50,438 nt of DNA, from positions 56,627 to 107,064 of the forward strand of contig ML986748.1 in assembly GCA_010094045.1 (NCBI GenBank), written 5' to 3'. Made by a program: the position numbers and the translations under genes. This DNA comes from Lojkania enalia (taxonomy: Eukaryota; Ascomycota; Dothideomycetes; Pleosporales). Numbering within the stretch: the first letter of the stretch is position 1; the number at the start of each line of letters is the position of its first letter. Of this stretch, positions 19,492-31,080 are shown in pieces. A model generated the notes under the pieces. It saw nothing but the letters and a program-made list of their open reading frames with translations. It did not search any database and was not told where the DNA came from.

Positions 19492-21339
19492 ACGTATTCC
19501 ACTATCGAAGCGGCCAAACCATCGAAGCGGCCACTTTTCTTAGCATTATAAACACTACGTACGAACTATAATAAATCTACAATGCGACCTTCTATTAATT
19601 TAATAAGAAGGTAGAATTGAGCTTGCCTTACAGGCGTATAAATTAGGCCAGTTTAAGAGCGTGCGACGCGCTGCTATAGCTTTTAACGTACAATATTAAC
19701 AACTCTCTACTCAACTTCATAGAATCGCGTTTCGCCCTTATATACAACCAAATCGCTAGAAGTTTATAGTAACTAAAGAACAAACAATTGTATAATATAT
19801 TCTTAACCTTAATTCGCGAGGATTTGCGCCCCGGTTATATAAGGTAGTAGATATAGTAGATAAACTATTAGGCGTACGTAGTAGAATACTTATAGGAAAG
19901 AATTAGCTTAAACAATTTATAGCGCGTATAGATAAGCTTAAAACAGCCTTTAATTAAGTAAAGGATTACTAAAGAATAAAATAAGAGAATCTAGAGGTTA
20001 TTAATATGTAGTTTAAGCTTATATAGGATATAATTACAAAATATAGTATATATAATAATAATATCTATAACTTTAAGAAGATAGGCTTTTAAATAGATAT
20101 TATTAGTATTATAAAAGTTATTATAGGTTTAGAATATCGTATAAAGCCTACTCTTATATAGCTAGACGATCTTAAGTAGGTTATAGTTATCTAAAGTATC
20201 TATACTGCTATATATATAATTCTACTATTTATTATCTATAAAGGACGCGTCTATATCTTTATATAATATAAAGAAGTAGGTATATTATACGATTGGAAAA
20301 TTTTAGTTTCTAAGAACGGCTGGATAAATAATATACTTAGTTTTAAGTAGCTAAAGTACTTTAATAAGTATATAAAGATACGTTAGGTAGAGTTATATAG
20401 GCTACTTATTTTAGACGGCTATAAAAGCTACCTTAACTAGAAATTTAAAGATTACTACCTTATATAAAAGATCCTAATACTTTATATATCTTCTTATTTA
20501 TTATATATACTTCAGCCTTTTAATATAGTTTACTTCTTACTATTAAAATTAAAGTACTTATAGTATATATAAAACTTAGCGCGCTACTACGTCTACTATA
20601 TTAATAAAAAAAGCTTCCTTCCAGCTTTTAAGAACGCGTTTTTTAATATATTTATATATAAGAACTATTAAAAGGCCTTTAAAGTAATAAAAATTATTCT
20701 TCTAAACGTATAGATTATATTAGATCGCCTTAATATATAACTATATACCCTACTAGAACTACTTTTATAAGAAGACTTCTAGTAGTTTAAAACTCTAAGT
20801 AATATATATAAATTTAGGTTATAATTAATATTTATATAAAAGTCCTTTATATAATTATTAAAAAAGGTATAAGAAGGATTCTTATAGCTTATAAAAGATG
20901 CTAAGTTAATACTATATTAGAATATACTTCTTTAAGCTCGTAACTCTAAATTTAAAAGGTAATTAAAAGAAGTAACTAAGTGTAAAATATATAAAAGAAA
21001 GTATATTTAGTATAGTAGTATAGTATTATATAGCGAGGGATTTTTATATATAGCTGCTAAAGTATCTATAAGCTCTCAGCCCTTTAAGAGGACTTATAGT
21101 ACTAATACTTAAGAAAGGGCTTAACCAGCTTAACGCTACTATAGTAACTATAGTAAGACTAGATATAACGCTTATACGTGCTAAAAGGATAGTAGAGAAA
21201 ATTCTAAATTAGATAAAAGTATATTATATATAAGATCTCTTATTAGTATTAAGTAAATTAACTTTTTATATATAGTAATTATTATACTAAGAAAAAGTAT
21301 CTACTTTAATAGTTTAGCTACTTTAATAGTAGAATATAT
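19492..21339 (+). mobile_element. Fot1/pogo family A, copy A2, complete
   Basis: An 1,848-bp DNA transposon. The left end begins ACGTATTCCACTATCGAAGC and the right end mirrors it with RIP changes. TA flanks both sides (19,490-19,491 and 21,340-21,341), and the empty site can be read in Gypsy-1 near 766-771 (GAGATACCTTC). In the left terminal repeat ATCGAAGCGGCCA occurs at 19,504 and again at 19,521, 17 bp apart, followed by CTTAGCA. The left end is far less mutated than the rest, continuing the trend of the LTR before it. Confidence 0.9.
19600..21270 (+). pseudogene. Transposase of Fot1 copy A2
   Basis: Fot1/pogo DDE transposase. The N-terminal DNA-binding half is readable from about 19,600 ('KKVELSLPY' start region, then 'YNIFLTLIRE...PGYI'). 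The catalytic half from about 20,260 gives 'LVSKNGWINN', 'YRLLILDGYKSYLN', 'LYISSYLLYILQPFN' and 'FLPAFKNAFFNIFI', the family blocks with His to Tyr and Pro to Leu or Ser changes. A Ser/Lys-rich tail follows and ends near the right terminal repeat. Stops are TAA and TAG. Copy A1 (243-364 plus 7,195-8,153) aligns over the catalytic half. Confidence 0.85.
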
Positions 21340-21644
21340 TACCTTTAGTAAGTAATATAAAAAACTTATATAAGTAGAATATTAGAATTAGCTAATAAAA
21401 CTACCTCTTTAGAAGTAGGTATAATAACTATATTTATAAGAATATAGAATAAGTTAATATAATAATAGGACTAGCTAGTTTTAGAAAATAGATAGATTAG
21501 AAGCTTAAAAAAGCTTAAAATAGCTTTCTTAAAGGTTTTAAAAAGATATAAAAAATAGTTAATAGTAAATAAAGAATAGAATTTATAAGAATTATTTAAA
21601 AGTTTAAATAGATTAAAAGAATACTATAAATAATATACTACTAG
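21340..21644 (+). pseudogene. Gypsy-1 copy C, leader and start of gag
   Basis: Matches Gypsy-1 from about 770 to 1,065 with more A/T. It is bounded by the right end of Fot1 A2 and the left end of a small LTR element, and carries the duplication ACTAG at 21,640-21,644. Confidence 0.8.
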
Positions 21645-22606
21645 TATTATAAGAGGTTATAAGTAGGGATAATAAAGCTTATCTAATACTTAGTATAGTA
21701 TACTATATATAGATCTTAGGTGTTGTATAAGAGGATAGCTAAAGAGTAAGCTAAATATAAGATAAGTAGGAAGATAAAGAAAAAGAAGAAGATATATATA
21801 CTAAAGCGAGCGTGCTATATATAGATATTAGAAGAAATATAAGAATATTATAATAGTACCCCCCTCTGTAAAAAGTAGCCGCAATTAACGATTGTAGCTA
21901 TAATATAGAGATCTAGTACAACTAGTTATCTATTTTATATAGGGTAGAACTATTTCTAGCTAGCTAGCGTTTAGTATAATAAGTAATATACTAAATAAGC
22001 TTAATATAGTTATTATATTACTAATAGAATAGAGAACTAGCGTCTAGTATAATAAGTAATATACTAAATAAGCTTAATATAGTTATTATATTACTAATAG
22101 AATAGGGAACTAGTATAGAAAGAAGCTAGCGGAATAAGGAGCGAAGACTATAGTAGAGAGAGGATAATAGCGCGTTAAGGGAGGATGATAGTATATTAAA
22201 GGAGGATAATAACTAGTTCTAGAGCTCCTACTACTACTACTATATAAGCAGCTGGATAGCTACTAGACTAATATTCCGGCTAGATATCGCTAGGAAGAAA
22301 GAAAAAATCCGGACGGGGATAATAAAGATCTCTATCTAGAGATCCGTAGTAGCTATCTAGCTGCTATTACTATATAACTAGGCGAGCTATCCTAATATTA
22401 CGAGAAGCTATAAGTAGAGATAATAAAACTTATCTAATACTTAGTATAGTATACTATATACAGATCTTAGGTGTCGTATAAAAGGATAGCTAAAGAGTAA
22501 GGTAAATACAAGATAAGTAGGAAGATAAAGGAGAAGAAGAAGGTACGGGTGCTAAAGCGAGCGCGCTATATATAGGTGTTAGGAGAAACGCGAGGATACT
22601 ATAACA
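21645..22606 (-). mobile_element. 962-bp non-autonomous LTR element (TRIM-like 2)
   Basis: Two 211-bp LTRs (21,645-21,855 and 22,396-22,606) flank about 540 bp with no retroviral coding. The flanks ACTAG and ACTAA are a 5-bp target duplication differing by one RIP-type change. Directly inside the left LTR lies TACCCCCCTCTG, which on the minus strand is the polypurine tract AGAGGGGGGTA beside its LTR, so the element points left. The internal part holds a 73-bp direct repeat and an inverted repeat (about 22,243-22,263 and 22,350-22,372) around AGCAGCTGGATAGCTAC. Such short elements are expected to be copied by the enzymes of a full-length relative, which was not found here. Confidence 0.82.
21964..22109. 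repeat. 73-bp tandem duplication in TRIM-like 2
   Basis: Units 21,964-22,036 and 22,037-22,109 begin CTAGCGT(T/C)TAGTATAAT and differ at only a few positions, all transitions. The duplication is therefore recent relative to most mutation here, or both units were mutated alike. Confidence 0.85.
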
Positions 22607-22740
22607 ACTAATAATAAATTAAGCTAGTATTATTTAATAAATTTAATAGAATTAAATTTAAATTTAAAGAATTTCTAGTAATAATAAGAATTTATATTAA
22701 TATAAATCTAAATATTAATTATAGAAATATATCTAATAAA
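22607..22740 (+). pseudogene. Gypsy-1 copy C, gag fragment after the small LTR element
   Basis: Continues the match to Gypsy-1 at about 1,066-1,170 (AATTAAGCTAGTA(C/T)TA...). It is lost after about 22,740. Confidence 0.7.
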
Positions 22741-22775
22741 TAAACTATTTAATATAGTTTATAAGTAAGCTATAA

Positions 22776-23075
22776 ATATAATATATTTTATAAGCGAATA
22801 TTCTATATAAATAAGTAAACTACCTTAATATTAATTCTTAGCTTATTAACTAGTAACTACTATAGCTTTATAACTAAGTATTTAATTAGCTTTAAAAAAG
22901 GTATAAATACTTCTAGTAATTTAAACTTTTAAAAACAATATATTATTAAGTATAAAGTAGGTTATAGTAGTATATAATATTAACTAAATATGCCTCTAAT
23001 AAAGATATACTAGAATAACTATATAATATAATTATAAGGCTAATTTAAAGAGGTTTATAAAGCTAGAAGAAGAGA
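22776..23075 (+). mobile_element. Diverged 5' fragment of a pogo family II relative
   Basis: Begins with a degraded form of the family II terminal repeat (TTTTATAAGCGA) and has further matches to 28,606-28,660, such as 'ATAATATAATTATAAG(G/T)CTAATTTAAAGA'. The match is patchy and the end unclear. Confidence 0.45.
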
Positions 23076-23125
23076 TAATTATTAAGTTTATCTTTAAACT
23101 AGATTTAAATAGTTTTTTACCTATT

Positions 23126-23230
23126 TATAATAGCCTCTAATTAGCTAGGTATAGGATAGAGTAATAACTAAGAGTAATTATATACTATAAGAGGATTATT
23201 CTTATAGGTTTATAATAGAAGTATACTAGT
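23126..23230 (-). repeat. Gypsy-1 LTR fragment, reversed
   Basis: Reverse complement of the last 100 bases of the Gypsy-1 LTR (compare 7,090-7,194), from TATAATAGCCTCTAATTAG. It is truncated at the start of the Copia fragment. Confidence 0.75.
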
Positions 23231-23239
23231 AATAAAAGC

Positions 23240-25700
23240 TAAATATTAATAAATATGTTAACAGCATTATATTAATAGATTTCTAGATTAAAGTAGGTTA
23301 TAATAGCTATTAAAGCTTAAAATATTCGAATAGCTAAAGTAGCAGTATATATATCCTCTACTATTAATTAAAGGTTACTATATATATAGATTCTAAACTT
23401 ATATTTAACTAGATATCTTTTACTATTAAACTTATATTTAAATACCTAAAGTAATAGAAGTACTTTATATTTTAGATTAAGATTCTTCTAAGATATTTTT
23501 TAATAGGTACTCTTACGTTTAATAGTAGCAATCTTATACTATATAGCTAATAGGTATCCTTCCTTATATAGAGAGAGAAGATTTATAATATCTTAATAGA
23601 AGTATAGTTTAAGTAGTAAAGCGCTTTAATAGAATTATATCTTAGGTACTTTAGTTAATATAGCTATATATATAGACTAATAGGTCTTAATAAAAAAGCT
23701 ACTACTTTTATTTTTATATAGTATTTTTCGCGATCTAGTTAATCTTTAAGAAAGGATATAAGATTAACGTAGATTACTATTAATAAATTTACGATTTTAA
23801 GCTGTATTTAAATTAGTTAATTATCGCCTTTTACGCTTTCTTAATTAGCTTAAAGAAGTAATTATCTTATTATATAGCTGTTAACTATTACTTACTATTA
23901 AATATATTATTTCTAATCTTAATTAATTACTTAATAAACTACTTAATTTACTACTTATTTAATTATTTAATTAATTTCTTAACTAATCTTATATAAGATT
24001 TAAAGATTATAAAGTAGCTAAAGTTAGAAGTAGATAAGACTAATTATATCTTAATAATTAGATATTTTTCTAACCTAGTTTAGCGTTAATTATACTAGAT
24101 TTACTAGATTAAAGTATAAGTTAGTCTATTTTATAATCTAATTCGTTTAATTCTAATTTAAACGAGTTTTTAGAGTTTTAAAAGCTAGTATTTAATATAT
24201 ATAAATAACGTTTATAAGCTTAAACCTTTTTAAGATAAAATTAGAGTTATTTTAGTATTAATAGAATAGATTTTCCTTAAATATAACATCTCTAATATAG
24301 ATAATCTTCCCTTAATAAGTTCTACTCTTTACTTTTAATAGCTAGATGCGATATATATTTAAGGTATTATATCTAACTAGGTATTTAATTAGTATATATA
24401 AGCTTAGTTTATCTCTTTTTAATATCTATATATATAATATATAGACTTTATACCTATAGAAGTATAGGTAAATAATTAAAAGCTTCTTATTATATACTAT
24501 ATTAAATAAGTAGGAGTTTAATTAAAGAGATATTTCATAGTAATATAGATTTTAGAAGTAAAAGATATAGGTAGATCTAATCCAACTCATATTAATCGAA
24601 ACCGGTTAATAAGATTCTTACTAGAACACTAAGTAGATCTATTCTACTTTTCTATATAGGGTAATCTAATTTAAAATCTAATACCTTTTTAATTATAGTA
24701 GTTTTAAGCTAAATTATCTATAAGGTTATATCTTCCCTTATTATCTACTATTAAAAATATAATAGTAGTATTAAATTTACGTTTAATTAATTAATCTAGT
24801 TATCTAAAAATATTAAGAAGTATTAATTTATTATTTCTAGAAATTAAATATATAAAATTAAACTTTATATATAGATTAAATCTATAGAATATATATTAGT
24901 AGTTATTATAACTAATAGCGTTAAGCTTAATAATATTAATAGTAACTATTTTAAATAGATAAAAAGCGTTTATCTTATAACTAATTTATTAAGAGATAAT
25001 CAAATAGGTTTTATTTTATATATATTTCTTATAGTTAATTATAGTTAGTATAGATCTCTTCTAAAGCTAAATATTTTAAGTATTATCTACTAGATAATCG
25101 ATTATACTACTACCTATATATCCTATTAAGATATAAAGCTAAGGCTTTATAAGTAAATAAAGCTAAGGTAGTAGAGCTAAATATTATAGTTTACGTTAAT
25201 TAATTGTAAATATAGCTATTTAAAATAACTATTAAAGTGTAGATACTAGTAGCTTAGTATAATATATAACTAGTTAATAATCTTCTAGTTAAGTTAAGGA
25301 TATAATATTTTTCTAAAATCTTCTTATTAAATAATATAATAGATTCCAACCTAAGTTAAAATAGATATTTAATAAGAAAAGCTAAGAGAGAAATACTAGA
25401 CTAGTAAAGAAGTTAGAAATTAAGGTAACTTATTTTAGAGTTATTATCTTCGTCCTATTAGGTATTAATAGAGGTATAATAACTTCTCCCTATATTATAA
25501 TAGATATTTCTATTCCGCTTATAAGTATAATATTATTAGAGATAATAGATACTATCTATTAAAATTTAGCAGAATTATTATAGATATAGATATTAGTAGC
25601 TAGATTAAGAGTTTAAAAGTAGAGAAGTAGATAATACTAATATAGTAGTTAATGGTTAAAAGCTAAAAAGTAGACTATATAAACGTTATATAACTCTATA
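23240..25700 (-). pseudogene. Copia copy B pol
   Basis: On the minus strand, from high to low coordinates: a protease-like stretch near 25,400-25,640; the region after the integrase core at about 24,230-24,400 ('NIYRI', then 'YIRDVIFKENLFY', matching the 'R.VIFNE...' block of Copia polyproteins); and reverse transcriptase at about 23,240-23,560 ('EDIYTATLAIRIFQALIAII' and 'YNAVNIFIN', the 'D.Y....R..RTL.A.A...D....DAVNAF.N' block). The DAVNAF aspartate reads Asn. The YVDD box would lie further left and is missing. Stops are of the RIP type. Confidence 0.75.
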
Positions 25701-26800
25701 ATAGGGCTATTACTAGCGTTAATTTCTATTAAATTAGACTCTATTAGTTTATTAGAATGCTTATTCTTTTACTTTTAAAATATTAAACTTTATCTCTAAC
25801 TTTATTTAATATACCTCTTTTATCTTTAGCTTTATATTTAGTAATCTTCTTAGTTTTTTTAGAATTTTTAATAAATTCTTTTATTTTAAAACCTATAATA
25901 ATATATAAATATTAACTCTAGAAGTAAATATTTTTATAAAGATAGAACTTAGTTAACTTATCTTTAATTTTTACTCTCTTTTTACTATATAAAAATTCTT
26001 ATTAATTTAGTATAGCGCTAAAAACTCTACTATAAATATTAACCTTTCTTAATCTTATTATATAATAGTAGTATAAGAAGCTAACTAAGATAGTTAGTAA
26101 TTAAATATTATCTAGAATTAGCTAATTATAATTAAATTTTTAGATCTCCTCTACTTTAAATATATTAATAGTAATATTAGTAGAATAGCTAAAATTAATC
26201 TACTTAATAACTTAAATAAGATCCTTATAAGAGTAGAAGCTATATATATCTAATAAACTAAACTACTTAACTCTATTATATATAGTAAAAAACTTATTAT
26301 ATTAGTTCTTAATATTTAATTAGTAGGTATAGAAGACTTTTATAAATTTATAAGCTTTCTAGACTTAATACTTTTAGTCTACTCTTACTAGAGAGTAGAA
26401 ATTATAGAGTATTTTAAACTATATATAGATTAAATTTTAATTTTTAAATTAATAGAAGTTATTCTAACTAATTATTTTAATAATATATACTTTAATTTAA
26501 TTTAACTTATCTTTTAAACGTTAATATTCTTTAATTTCTCTATAGTATATATTAATATTAATATTATACTAATTAAAAGCTTTTTAACTAAGTTTAGTAA
26601 CTAGTAATCTATTTATATTAATAGTTATAAAAAGTTAAATAGATATTTCTAACCTTTAAAAAGATTAATAGAACTATTTAAAATTAATATATTTCTATAT
26701 ATCTTTTATATTAGTTAAATATCTAATTATAAAAATCTAAAGCTTTTAATTATTCTAGTTTTTAAAAATAATATTTATTTAAATAGTATTCTTTAATATT
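25700..26800 (-). pseudogene. Copia copy B gag
   Basis: Reverse complement of the copy A gag halves (10,050-10,473 and 12,338-12,990), here uninterrupted. It shows the empty target of pogo family IV near 26,365-26,385. It is more heavily AT-mutated than copy A. Confidence 0.65.
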
Positions 26801-26939
26801 ATAATAATAATATTAATAGAATAGTAGATATATATTATTAATAAAATATATAGTATTAAATTAATAGAAGAGATAGATTAGACTAAATTTATAACTATAA
26901 GTAGAAGAGAATAGAGATTATATAAAGTAATATAAAGTA

Positions 26940-28369
26940 CTATTAAGTAAGCTACCCTATTAAGTAAGCTAAAATTTCTTAGTAGTAAATATAATAACTA
27001 TAATACGTAATACCTTAATACCTATAAAGAAATAATATTTAGTAAGAAGGTAGAATTAAGCTTACTCTTTACATATATAAAGCCGGTTAATTCTAAAGCT
27101 TATAAGCTACTACTAATATATTTAATATACCGCGACTAACTCTCTAATAGAAATATAAAAGAACTTTTACGTATACTAATTATCGCGTAAACTACTAAAA
27201 GTTAACTATAACTAAAGAGTAGATAATTATATAATATATTCTTAACCTAAATTTATAAGGATTCGCGCTCTAGCTATATAAGATAGTAGATATGGTAGAT
27301 AAACTATTAGCTATATATAGTAAAGAGTTAGTAGATAAGAATTAGGTTAAAAGATTTATAATATATATAAATATACTTAAAATAGTATTTAATTAGATAA
27401 AAGACTACTAGAGAATATAGTAAAAGAATTCTAAGGTTATTAGTATATAGTTTAAGCTTATTAAAGAGATAAAGGCTATATATAGTATTTATAATAAAGA
27501 TATATATAATTTTAATAAGACTAATTTCTAGATAAATATAATTAGATCTATAAAAGTTATTATAGGCTTAAAGAGATATATAAGGTCTAATCTTATATAG
27601 TTAGGTAATTAAGGGTAGATTACTATTATCTAGAATATCTATATAGTAGGATATATAACTCTACCTTTTATTATTTATAAAGGATATATCTATAATTCTA
27701 CTTAATATAAAAAGATAGATATACTGTATAATTAGAAACTTTTAGTATCTAAGAGTAGCTAGACGAATAATATATTTAGTTTTAAGTAGTTAAAGTACTT
27801 TAATACTTATATAAAGATACGTTAAGTAGAAATATATTAGCTACTAATTCTAGATAGCTATAAGAGCTACCTTAACTAGAATTTTAAGGACTACTACTTT
27901 AAGAATTAGATTCTTACCCTCTATATACTAGCCTATTTATTATATATCTTCTAGCTACTTAATATAGTTTATTTTAGGCTTTTAAAGTAGAAGTATTCTT
28001 AATATATATAAGACTTAGTATACTAGTATATCTTCTATATTAATAAAAAAGACTTTCTACTAGTCTTTAGAAACGCGTTTTTTAATATATTTATATATAA
28101 TAACTATTAAAAAGTCTTTAAAATATTAGATCTAGTCCTTTTAAATATATAGATAGTATTTAAACGCCTTAAAGTATAACTATATATTCTACTAGAACTT
28201 CTTATACTATAAATACTATAAGTATTAAAAACTCTAAATAATATACTAAAATTTTTATCTTAATAAAAGCTTATATAAAACTCTTTTAACTTATTATCTA
28301 TAATAATTTAGAGTAGGTTTATATAGCTTATTAAAGAAGTTAAATTAATATTATACTAGAATATACTTG
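26940..28369 (+). pseudogene. Pogo family III, left end and transposase, first part
   Basis: The terminal repeat starts at 26,940 after TA. TATTAAGTAAGCTA occurs at 26,941 and at 26,958 (17 bp apart), followed by TTTCTTAG. The transposase frame (from about 27,040) shows the Fot1/pogo order: 'ILYN.KLLVSKSS.TNN', 'FKYFN.YIKIR' and 'LLILDSYKSYLN', then 'FRNAFFNIFI'. It is broken at 28,369 by family II copy 1 and resumes at 30,207. It was itself inserted in the LTR of Copia copy B. Confidence 0.75.
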
Positions 28370-30206
28370 ACGTATTTTATAAGCGAGTCGCCTACCTAAG
28401 TAAATCGCCTACTTTTACTAAGAAGTTATACCTTACCTACTTATAACGTAATATAATAACTACCTTAACCTTAATTAATCTATTAAAAAGGTTAGATATT
28501 ACTAGCTATCTTAACTATTAATTAAGATTATATTTAGAGCGTATAAAGTACTATAACTATCTATAGTATCCCCTAAATAATACTTAGAGACTAATATACT
28601 AGTAAATTTTTATAATATAATTATAAGTCTAATTTAAAGAAGCTTACAAAGCTAGAAGAATTAACTATAATATAATATATACTAGACCTATTATCTCGTA
28701 AATACCCTCCTATAATCGATAGTATATAAGATATAGCTAACTATTTACTTAGAGCTTGCTCTATAAATTAGATTAGTAAAAACTAGCTAATAAACTTTAT
28801 TAATTATATTCTTAAACTTAAAATATACTTCTATTAAAAATACAACTATTAAAGAGCTCTCTATAAGAATCCTAAAGTTATTAGTAGTTAGTTTAACCTA
28901 GTATATAATACTAAAGTAAAGTATAATATTACTAATAATAATATTTATAATTTTAATAAGATAGGCTTCTAGATAAATATTATATCTATTAGTAAGATAG
29001 TTACTAGTACTAAACTATTAGCTAGTTAACTAAAATTACTACAGCTAGATAATTACGAGTAGATAATAGTTATTTAGGCTATTAGTACTCGCAGTAATAC
29101 TATTCTACTATTTATTATCTTTACTAGTAAGTAGTACCTCTCTATATAGTATAAGGGCAATAATATACTATCTAGAGGAGTAATCGCGCTAAGTAATAGT
29201 AGATAGATAAATAATAAACTTATAATTAAATAGCTAGAGCGTTTTAATTAGTATATAAAGTAGTATATAGTAGGTACTTATTATCTACTATTTATTAATA
29301 GCTATAAAAGCTATAGGTCTACTAAATTTTAGCTACTTTATAAAGAAAAGGATATTATTCTATTATATATACCAGCATATTTATTATATCTACTACAGCT
29401 TCTAAATATAGGCTACTTCTCGCTATTAAAGAAAGTATATAGGTATAGGATTAATAGACTTATATAAGCTAGTATTTACTATATTATAAAGCTCGACTTT
29501 TTACTAACCTTTTATATAGTATATTAGTACTCTATTACTAAGGCTAATATATACGTAAGCTTTTAAGGTACTAGTCTAATACTATATAATTCTAATATAG
29601 TATTATTAAAGCTTAATATTAAACTTTATACTCTATTACTACTATTAGTAGCTAGTTACTTCTAGGAGTTAAAAATACCAACTAATACTATTAAACTAGG
29701 GTCTTAAATAATACTAATTTAAGACTATATTACTAGGTATTAGAATAGCTTACCTACTATAATTAATAATTCTCTTAATTTACTTACTAAAGGTATTATA
29801 TAGATAGTTTATTTATACGCACTATTTTAGTATTAGATTAATTAACTTTAAGAAGTAAATAAGGCTCTATTATAGTATAAAAAGTAATTAAAAAGGGTTT
29901 TATAAAAGTAAGGTAGCCTTATTAAAGCTAAAACTGCTAAGATAGCTGCTTAAAAGGAGGTAGATAAATAACTAGAGGATAAAGTATATATAAGTAAAAA
30001 GTATAGAAGAGTAGATATACTATATTAGAAGTACTATAGCCGCTATAGCGAGCCTAGATATAATACTAGAACTTATATAATAGTAGATAAATAGTATATC
30101 TATCTCCTATTAAATTATTATAGTAATATCTATAGATATTATTACGATATATACTTTTAAATATAAAGATAGCTAATAAAGTAGGTAACTCGCTTATAAA
30201 ATATAT
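28370..30206 (+). mobile_element. Pogo family II, copy 1, complete, heavily mutated
   Basis: An 1,837-bp element with the same ends as copy 2 (ACGTATTTTATAAGCGAGTC inward). The right flank is TA and the left flank TG, consistent with a TA target whose left copy has changed. The transposase on the plus strand is the same as in copy 2 but with more stops. It sits inside family III and so is younger than that copy. Confidence 0.85.
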
Positions 30207-30440
30207 TATAAACTTTTAAATTATTAAGTTTAAAAAGTAAGTAGAGATATTAATTAAGTAAAAATTATATAAAAGAAAGTAGATATAATAAAGTAGAATA
30301 ATAGAGTAGAATAATAAAATATAGTAAAAGATTAGTATAAGTAGCTATTAAAGCCTTTAGAGTACTTTAGAGTTTAATGAGAGCTTACTATATAGATAGA
30401 TAAAAGAAAGCTTAACTAGATATATAATAATATATAGGCT
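30207..30440 (+). pseudogene. Pogo family III transposase, second part
   Basis: Continues the match to the reversed fragment at 9,300-9,770 beyond the family II insertion. The matching ends around 30,440, and no right terminal repeat was recognised. Confidence 0.6.
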
Positions 30441-31080
30441 GGTAGATAAGTATAAATTAGGTTAAAGTTAGAATTATATATAAGTAGGGTAGAATTAAGG
30501 TTAGAGTCTTACTAATTAGCTTAAAGTATAAGTAGAGTTAGAGTAGTTACTTAGTAATAGAATATAGGTTAGAATAGAGTTATATAAACTAGGTTTCCTT
30601 AGAATTTAACTAATTAGTATACTTTAGAGAGTAGCTTAGTAAGAATATATACAGTATAATATTCTAGGGTTTTATTATAACTATTTATTATAAATTAGAC
30701 TAATCTCGCTTTATTAGATTCTAGAGTAGTATATTATAATATGTTATAAACTATAGTAGTATACTTCTTAACTATTAATTTTATATAGTTTAATCTAATA
30801 TAATAATATATTTATAATAGTAATTTATTATATAAACTATAGAGGTTTATAAATTTCTTAATAAATATACTTTCGCGGTAACTCTTTATTAGTAATAGTA
30901 CTAGAATTAATATTCTTCTAGTTAATCTTCTAGTTAATCTCTAGTTCTTTATTATATACCTAAGCTAGAAGTTTAAAAATATTTATAACCTTATTAGTAC
31001 TATAAAAAGGGTTTAGTTTACTAGTATTTTAGACTTCTATAGCCTAATATACCTTTTTAGTATAATAGTTCTCTCCGTTT
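30441..31080. other. AT-rich DNA with short GTTAGAAT-like repeats
   Basis: Between 30,460 and 30,570 the motif 'AGGTTA(A/G)AGTTAGA' recurs loosely. Otherwise nothing is recognised. The C-terminal end and terminal repeat of the hAT element may lie in its right part. Confidence 0.35.

Larger units (their letters stand above)
23236..26938 (-). mobile_element. Copia copy B, truncated at both ends
   Basis: Minus-strand Ty1/Copia element. From right to left it has a piece of the 5' LTR (about 26,870-26,938, cut by pogo family III at a TA), gag, protease, the end of integrase and the first part of reverse transcriptase, then breaks at 23,236. RNase H and the 3' LTR are absent. It shares the LTR end and gag with copy A. 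Confidence 0.75.
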
